Source: Nocardioides sp. (lineage in GTDB: Bacteria; Actinomycetota; Actinomycetes; Propionibacteriales; Nocardioidaceae). Taken from it: 51,486 nt of DNA. The stretch is from the NCBI RefSeq assembly GCF_025964975.1, contig NZ_JAOPXV010000180.1:1-51486 (forward strand), given 5' to 3'. This document shows positions 46,107 to 51,486 of this stretch, in pieces. How positions within the stretch are numbered: the stretch's first letter is position 1; every line of letters starts with the position of its first letter. Position numbers and translations under genes: made by a program. The notes below the pieces were generated by a model. The model was not told the origin of the DNA, did not search any database, and saw nothing but the letters and a program-made list of their open reading frames with translations.

Positions 46107-46739
46107 TCAGTTGGTCCTGATGCCCCGGATGACCTTCGCCAGGAGCTCGCTCATGCCGGTGAGGTCCTTCTCCCGGCCCGTCACCGCGATCTCCGCCTCT
46201 GCCTGGTCGGAGTCGCTGACGTCCATCCAGGTGAGGAAGCCGAACCGGCGGTAGCCCTCGTAGAGGTAGTTGAACTCCAGCGAGTCATAGGTTCGTCGCG
46301 TCAGCTTGAAGTCGTCGAAGTCTCGGTCGAGCTCGGCGAGGGTGTCCTCGACGATGTCGGGGATCGCCTCGTGCTGCGACTTCACCTGCTCCACGCGGAG
46401 GACGAAGGTGTTGCCCGGGTAGCCGGACATCTTGTACTTCACCTCGTTGGAGCCGGACTCGAACCGGCTCCAGTCCACGGGCGCCGGGAAGACGAAGGCG
46501 TTGCGCCCCGACCCCACCATGACGTCCTCCATCACCAGGTCCGTCGGTAGGGCAGGCTCGGTCGGATCGTCCTGCAGGGCTGCCGTCGGATTGCCGGGGA
46601 TGCTGGGGCTCGGCGCTGCCACCGGGGTGGGAATGCCAGTGGAGTCGGGATCCGCGGCGAGGTAGGAGGCAGCAACGAAGCCGCCGACGATGCCCGCCGC
46701 CAGCAACGCCACGATTGCGACGAGTCCCCGCAAACCCAT
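46107..46739 (-). CDS. Membrane-anchored hypothetical protein
   Basis: MGLRGLVAIVALLAAGIVGGFVAASYLAA; ...NAFVFPAPVDWSRFESGSNEVKYKMSGYPGNTFVLRVEQVKSQHEAI...; leaderless-like TAGATT-N7-ATG. Confidence 0.7.
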   Translation of the reverse strand: MGLRGLVAIVALLAAGIVGGFVAASYLAADPDSTGIPTPVAAPSPSIPGNPTAALQDDPTEPALPTDLVMEDVMVGSGRNAFVFPAPVDWSRFESGSNEVKYKMSGYPGNTFVLRVEQVKSQHEAIPDIVEDTLAELDRDFDDFKLTRRTYDSLEFNYLYEGYRRFGFLTWMDVSDSDQAEAEIAVTGREKDLTGMSELLAKVIRGIRTN

Positions 46740-46781
46740 GGGAGGCAATCTAGCCCTGCGGTCTCCCACTAGCGTGAGCGC

Positions 46782-48677
46782 ATGCGTTCTCGGCTCGCTG
46801 CCCCTGTCCTCGCCCCTGTCCTCGCCACTGTCCTCGCGGCCCCGCTCGCGCTCACCGGTTGTCAGCTCCTCGGTGACGACGAAGGCCCGGGGGCGACGCT
46901 CGCTGCACTGCAGGACGGACTCACCTCGGGGGACCTCAGCGCTGTCGCCTTCACCTCCGCCGACCCGACCGACGACTACACAGTCGTTGTGGAAGGGCTC
47001 GGCGAGGTGGAGCCGGACGTGGAGGTGGGCGACGCCGAGGTCGCAGACGACACCGCGAGCGCGGAGGTGAGCTGGACCTGGGACCTGGACGGTGAGTCGT
47101 GGACCTACGCCACCTCCGCCGACCTGACGCGGGTCGAGGACACCTGGCAGGTGGCCTGGGCGCCGTCGCTGGTCGAGCCGTCGCTGGTCGAGGGGGAGCG
47201 GCTGGCCCTGCAGCGCACGAGCGCCGAGCGGGGCCGGATCACCGGGGCCGGGGACCGGGCGATCGTCGCGCCCCGGGACGTCGTCCTTCTCGGGCTGGAC
47301 AAGACCAAGCTGACCGCCGACCAGGTGGCCGACGGCCAGGTCGCGATCTCCGCGCAGGCGATCGCCGAGGCGCTGAAGGTCGACGCTGCGGCGTACACCG
47401 AACAGGCCGAGGCGGCGGGGGAGAAGGCGTTCGTCCAGGCGCTCGTGCTGCGCGCGGAGGAGGCGACGACGCTCGTCCCGCCCCGCTACGCCGAGATCCC
47501 GGGCGCCGTCTCGCTCGCGACCCAGCAGGACCTTGCGCCGTCGCGCGGGTTCGCCGCCCCGATCCTCGGCAGCGTCGGCGAAGCCACTGCGGAGCTCATC
47601 GAGGAGTCGGCCGGTGAGGTCGAGGCAGGCGACGTGGTGGGTCTGTCGGGCCTCCAGGCACGGTACGACGACCAGCTCGCCGGCACCCCCGGTCTGACCG
47701 TCATCGCGGCCGGTGCGGACAACGACCGCGCCGTGCACGAGGTGCCCGCCGTGGCCGGAGCAGACCTGCGCACGACGCTGGACATCGACCTGCAGACCAA
47801 GGCGGAGTCCGCCCTCGCCTCGGTCGGGCCCCCCAGCGCGGTCGTGGCGATCCGCCCCTCGGACGGGGCCATCCTGGCCGCGGCCAGCGGACCCGGGAGC
47901 AAGGGCCTCAACACCGCGACGTACGGGCAGTACGCGCCGGGCTCGACCTTCAAGGTGGTCTCGTCGCTGGCGCTGCTCCGGACCGGTCTGCGGCCCGAGG
48001 GGCCCGTGCAGTGCCCGGCCAGCACCGTGGTTGACGGCAAGACGTTCAAGAACTACGACGACTACCCCGCGTCCGGGCTCGGCACGATCACGCTCCGCCA
48101 GGCCGTCGCCAACTCGTGCAACACCGCCTTCATCACCGCCCGCGACCGGCTGCGCGACGGCGACCTGGCCGAAGCTGCTGCCGCTCTGGGCTCGGGCGTC
48201 GATCACGACCTCGGGTTCCCCGCCTACTTCGGGCAGGTGCCGGCCCCCGAGGGGGAGACCGAGGCCGCGGCCGACCTGATCGGCCAAGGCAAGGTGCTGG
48301 CGTCGCCGATGACGATGGCGACCGTGGCGGCCTCGGTGGCCGCGGGTCGGGCCGTGCTGCCCGTGCTGCTGCCCGACCACGAGGTGACGCAGACCGCCCC
48401 GGCGGCGCCGTTGACGCCTGCGGAGGCCGGCGACCTCAGGGCGCTGATGCGGGCGGTCGTGACCGAGGGGTCGGCCTCGTTCCTCGCTGACCTGCCTGGC
48501 GAGGTGGGAGCCAAGACCGGCACCGCGGAGTACGGCTCGCCCGACGCGTCCGGCTCGCTGCCCACCCACACCTGGATGATCGCGACGCAGGGCGACCTCG
48601 CCGTCGCCGTCTTCGTCGAGACCGGGGAGTCGGGCTCCCGGACCGCGGGGCCCGTCCTGGAGCGCTTCCTGTCCTGA
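46782..48677 (+). CDS. Penicillin-binding protein, MecA-N (NTF2-like) domain + transpeptidase
   Basis: Lipobox ALTGCQLLG; YGQYAPGSTFKVVSSLALL (SxxK); VANSCNTAF (SxN); GAKTGTAEYG (KTG). Confidence 0.93.
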   Translation: MRSRLAAPVLAPVLATVLAAPLALTGCQLLGDDEGPGATLAALQDGLTSGDLSAVAFTSADPTDDYTVVVEGLGEVEPDVEVGDAEVADDTASAEVSWTWDLDGESWTYATSADLTRVEDTWQVAWAPSLVEPSLVEGERLALQRTSAERGRITGAGDRAIVAPRDVVLLGLDKTKLTADQVADGQVAISAQAIAEALKVDAAAYTEQAEAAGEKAFVQALVLRAEEATTLVPPRYAEIPGAVSLATQQDLAPSRGFAAPILGSVGEATAELIEESAGEVEAGDVVGLSGLQARYDDQLAGTPGLTVIAAGADNDRAVHEVPAVAGADLRTTLDIDLQTKAESALASVGPPSAVVAIRPSDGAILAAASGPGSKGLNTATYGQYAPGSTFKVVSSLALLRTGLRPEGPVQCPASTVVDGKTFKNYDDYPASGLGTITLRQAVANSCNTAFITARDRLRDGDLAEAAAALGSGVDHDLGFPAYFGQVPAPEGETEAAADLIGQGKVLASPMTMATVAASVAAGRAVLPVLLPDHEVTQTAPAAPLTPAEAGDLRALMRAVVTEGSASFLADLPGEVGAKTGTAEYGSPDASGSLPTHTWMIATQGDLAVAVFVETGESGSRTAGPVLERFLS

Positions 48678-48686
48678 GCGGTCGCG

Positions 48687-49568
48687 TCATCCCGACTTGA
48701 GCGAGACCACGTCCCACTGGAGCGCCTGCGTCTCGCGGGGGGCCCGGCAGGTCAGCTGCGCCTGTGCTCGCCGGCTGCTCGTCACGAGCACGCGGACATC
48801 ACGTGGCAGGGGCGCCGTACCGACGACCTCGACGGTCCACGTGCCCGCGTCGACGGTGCCGGTCTGCTCCACCAGCGCCGGCAGCGCGCTGGTGACCGGA
48901 GCCGGACCCCACCGCCGCAGCACTGCGGCCTGCGCCACCTGCTCGGCGGGATGCAGGCCCACCACGCCGCGCAGCCGGTCGACGTCGACGCGACCCTGCA
49001 GGTGGGCGGCCACCGTGGTCACCGACTGCTCGGGTGACATCCCCGCGTAGCAGGCGCCGTCGGGCAGCAGCAGCACGTTGGGCGCGAACCGGTCGCCGCC
49101 GAGGTGGCTGCACTCGAATGTCCCTTCCCGCCACTCCCGGGCGAGCGCTGCGGCGACGGGCCGGCCCTTGATCGCGCAGCAGACGTCGTGGACGCCGTGG
49201 GTGCACACAAGCACCAGCGGTCCGGGGTATGGCGCCCCGGCACCGGGCTCCGACGTGGCGAGCAGGTCGTCGGGGTGGTCCCACTGACCGGTCCGCAGCT
49301 CGCCTTCCACACACCTGAACCAGCGCCGGCGGGCCGGGTCGACGGACTCGCGCCGGCCCGCCTCCCGGCCGTGTGGCCGGATGAGCAGGATCCGCAGCCG
49401 AGGATGCTCGAGTCGCCGGAGGAGTGCTGTTGGCAGGTCGGTGTCGAAGGGGGCGTTCACCGGCCAGGGTCCGGGGTGCTCGACCAGCAGCCAGTCTCGT
49501 TGTGGCGGGGCAGTCCCGACGATGGGATCACCCCGCTCGAGGGCCCCGTCGGAGCAGCGGAAGGTCAT
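48687..49568 (-). CDS. Sucrase/ferredoxin-like (AIM32/Apd1-type thioredoxin-like ferredoxin) protein
   Basis: LVLVCTHGVHDVCCAIKGRPVAAALAREWREGTFECSHLGGDRFAPNVLLLPDGACYAGM; ATGA overlap with upstream cupin gene. Confidence 0.87.
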   Translation of the reverse strand: MTFRCSDGALERGDPIVGTAPPQRDWLLVEHPGPWPVNAPFDTDLPTALLRRLEHPRLRILLIRPHGREAGRRESVDPARRRWFRCVEGELRTGQWDHPDDLLATSEPGAGAPYPGPLVLVCTHGVHDVCCAIKGRPVAAALAREWREGTFECSHLGGDRFAPNVLLLPDGACYAGMSPEQSVTTVAAHLQGRVDVDRLRGVVGLHPAEQVAQAAVLRRWGPAPVTSALPALVEQTGTVDAGTWTVEVVGTAPLPRDVRVLVTSSRRAQAQLTCRAPRETQALQWDVVSLKSG

Positions 49569-50815
49569 CCGGCGACGACCAGTCCAGCCTCGATCAGCCG
49601 GCGTGCCGTGGTCGTCCCGAGCTCCTCGGCGAGGAGCACGGCGCCGGCCAGCAGGCGCTTGAGCACCGCCTCCGGCACGTCTCCCACCGGCACGGTCCCC
49701 GCCCGGGTGCGCAGCAGACGGTCGGCGCCAGTCGCGTCGAGGTCGGCATCGAGGTGCTGGCGGAGCCTGAGGGCCGTCGGCCCGGTCAACGCCGTGGCCA
49801 ACGCGTGCTGCGCGAGGGGCCCGATCGGTTCCGCCCGCTGAGCAGCCCGGCGCTGGGCTCGCAGCCGGGCCGCGACCTCCGCCGGGTCGAGCTCCTCGAG
49901 AGCATCTCGGATCTTGGCAGCGACGAGCTCTGCGTCCAGCTGCTCGGGAGCCAGCGTGGTGCCGAGGTCGAGCGACGCCCGGGCGTCGGGGTCGTCGGCG
50001 AGAACCTCGAGGGCCATCGCGACGAGCTGCTCGGCCACGGAGTAGCGCGTCCAGCTGTGGACGCCCAGCGTCAGGTGGACGGTGACACCGCCCAACGCCG
50101 TGGCGGAGTGCAGGTAGCCGCGCGGGAGGTAGAGGACGTCGCCCGGCTCCAGCACGACGTCGATGACCGGCGCCTGCTCGGCGGCCGACGCGACCTCGTC
50201 GCGCCGGTCGGTCCACGGCTGGTCGCGCAGGGGCGACGGCAGCACCGGCGGGTGGATCGACCACCTCTTGCGCCCGCTGACCTGGAGGACGAAGACGTCG
50301 TGGACGTCGTAGTGGTCCGCGAAGCCCTGGTTGTCGGGAGGCGTGACGTACGCGTTGGCCTGGACGGGGTGTCCCAGGTCGGTGGCGAGCTGCTGGCAGA
50401 AGTCGATGACGGGCGGCCACGTGCGGTGGAGTCCCTGCAGGACGAGCGTGGAGCCGCCCGCGAAGAGAGCTGCGAGTTTATCGTCGCTGACCTGGTCGGC
50501 GATGCCTGCTCCCACGCCCCCTGGGGCCGTGAACGCCGTGTTGCCCAGGGTGGTGCCGTCCTTGGCGACGCGCAGGAAGGGCGTGCGCAGTCCCCGACGG
50601 CCGAGCAGCTCATCGACCGAGTCCTCGCTGAGCAGGTCGGCGAAGCCGGCAGGGTCCGCTGCGGCGTACGACGTGGCCTCGCGAGCCCACGTCGCCTGCG
50701 CGAACGACCCCACGTCACCGACGAGGCGCGCCAGCGCCGGCCGCTCGCCGAGGGTCGAGCCGGCGGGCCCGGGGTCGTCCCCGGGCCCGCCGTCATCAAC
50801 GATCTCCTGCTGCAT
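49565..50815 (-). CDS. JmjC/cupin-4-type Fe(II)/2-oxoglutarate oxygenase
   Basis: GFADHYDVHDVFVLQVSGRKRWSIH (HxD) and VVLEPGDVLYLPRGYLHSATALGGVTVHLTLGVH (distal His); TGATG coupling with the upstream repeat-peptide ORF. Confidence 0.88.
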   Translation of the reverse strand: MQQEIVDDGGPGDDPGPAGSTLGERPALARLVGDVGSFAQATWAREATSYAAADPAGFADLLSEDSVDELLGRRGLRTPFLRVAKDGTTLGNTAFTAPGGVGAGIADQVSDDKLAALFAGGSTLVLQGLHRTWPPVIDFCQQLATDLGHPVQANAYVTPPDNQGFADHYDVHDVFVLQVSGRKRWSIHPPVLPSPLRDQPWTDRRDEVASAAEQAPVIDVVLEPGDVLYLPRGYLHSATALGGVTVHLTLGVHSWTRYSVAEQLVAMALEVLADDPDARASLDLGTTLAPEQLDAELVAAKIRDALEELDPAEVAARLRAQRRAAQRAEPIGPLAQHALATALTGPTALRLRQHLDADLDATGADRLLRTRAGTVPVGDVPEAVLKRLLAGAVLLAEELGTTTARRLIEAGLVVAG

Positions 50816-51030
50816 CAAGAAGTGCTGTCGGCACCGCTGTCAGCGCCACCATCAGCGCCGCCTGCGCCGCCTGCGCCACCGTCGGCCCCGCCGTCCGCGC
50901 CGCCATCGGCCCCGCCGTCAGCGCCACCGTCAGCGCCACCGTCAGCGCCACCGTCTGCCCCGCCGTCACCGCCCGGAGCACCGCCTTCGGCACCGCCGTC
51001 GGCCGGTTCTTCGATCTGGGAGTCAGTCAT
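50815..51030 (-). CDS. 71-aa DGGA tandem-repeat peptide
   Basis: MTDSQIEEPADGGAEGGAPGG(DGGA)x8 GGAGGADGGADSGADSTS; SD GGAGGacgacATG; stop overlaps the next start (TGATG); synonymous codon variation between repeats. Confidence 0.8.
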   Translation of the reverse strand: MTDSQIEEPADGGAEGGAPGGDGGADGGADGGADGGADGGADGGADGGADGGAGGAGGADGGADSGADSTS

Positions 51031-51181
51031 GTCGTCCTCCATTCACGTCGTGGCCGCGAGGGCCGTAAGTGCGACGCCGTGCAGCGCCGTCTCCCTCTGT
51101 ATAGCGGGAACCGGTCGGCCTGCCCACCCCCCGAGGGAAGGCGCCGAGCTCCGCCCATGGCTACGCATCTAGCGTGAGCGC

Positions 51182-51486
51182 ATGCGGTTCGAAGCAGTGC
51201 ACCTCGTCTCCCTCACCGACCCCGCACCCGACGGGCCGGTCGACGTGACGCTCACCGACGGCGTCGTGAGGGCGATCGGGCCCGCAGCCGACCCGAGCGC
51301 CGACGGCGGATGGTTGATGCCGGGGCTGTGGGACCAGCACGTCCACCTCGGCCAGTGGTCACTGACGTCCGCACGGCTCGACCTGGCGCCGGCGAGGTCG
51401 AGCGCGCACGCGGTGGAGCTCGTCCGCGAACGGCTGGCCGAGTCCCCCGACCTGCCCGTCATCGGCTGGGGGCATCGGCCCACCGC
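51182..51486 (+). CDS. Amidohydrolase-family protein (N-terminus; runs off the window)
   Basis: MRFEAVHLVSLTDPAPDGPVDVTLTDGVVRAIGPAADPSADGGWLMPGLWDQHVHLGQWS (HxH metal motif). Confidence 0.88.
   Translation, partial: MRFEAVHLVSLTDPAPDGPVDVTLTDGVVRAIGPAADPSADGGWLMPGLWDQHVHLGQWSLTSARLDLAPARSSAHAVELVRERLAESPDLPVIGWGHRPT

Noticed and set aside
50870-50990. Possible CRISPR or tandem satellite (12-nt periodic repeats)
   Set aside because: Repeats are contiguous, 12 nt, in frame and codon-diverged; no spacers. Interpreted as the DGGA coding array.

Overview
High-GC actinobacterial chromosome segment (Nocardioides-like by overall gene content; taxonomy not tested). It is densely coded, with about 46 genes or gene remnants. 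From left to right: (1) a SigK/RskA-type locus: fasciclin lipoprotein, sigK, rskA, a fused FAD-oxidoreductase::DUF1365 protein, two tandem cyclopropane-synthase-like methyltransferases and DUF1295, next to a molybdopterin oxidoreductase; (2) enoyl-CoA hydratase, a frameshifted gene, a HelD/HelR-like helicase, an orphan PhzE-like ADIC/anthranilate synthase, a sulfatase, PabA/PabB-like genes, an MprAB-like two-component system and a GAF-ANTAR protein; (3) a four-glycosyltransferase operon; (4) a HicAB toxin-antitoxin locus with a frameshifted hicA; (5) fructosamine kinase, LMW-PTP, a holin-like protein, UdgX, VanZ-like protein, hisC, a frameshifted MFS gene with an ArsR regulator, and a glutathionyl-hydroquinone-reductase-like GST; (6) tandem secreted beta-propeller (GH43-like) paralogs, a branched-chain/pyruvate dehydrogenase E1a-E1b-E2 operon, an epimerase, and MarR divergent from a collapsed cupin gene; (7) an M1 peptidase and ECF sigma factor divergent from a Ser/Thr kinase, and a PBP; (8) a translationally coupled trio: DGGA-repeat peptide, JmjC/cupin-4 oxygenase and sucrase/ferredoxin-like protein. 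The best candidate for an undescribed system is (8), a repeat-peptide plus oxygenase cassette that looks like a RiPP or modified-repeat locus. Other strong signals are a Cys-free SigK beside a zinc-finger RskA, an ECF/STPK pair sharing a 20-bp dyad with apparently leaderless starts on both sides, large palindromes inside coding sequence, and a recurring TANNNT-N6/7-start leaderless-promoter signature.
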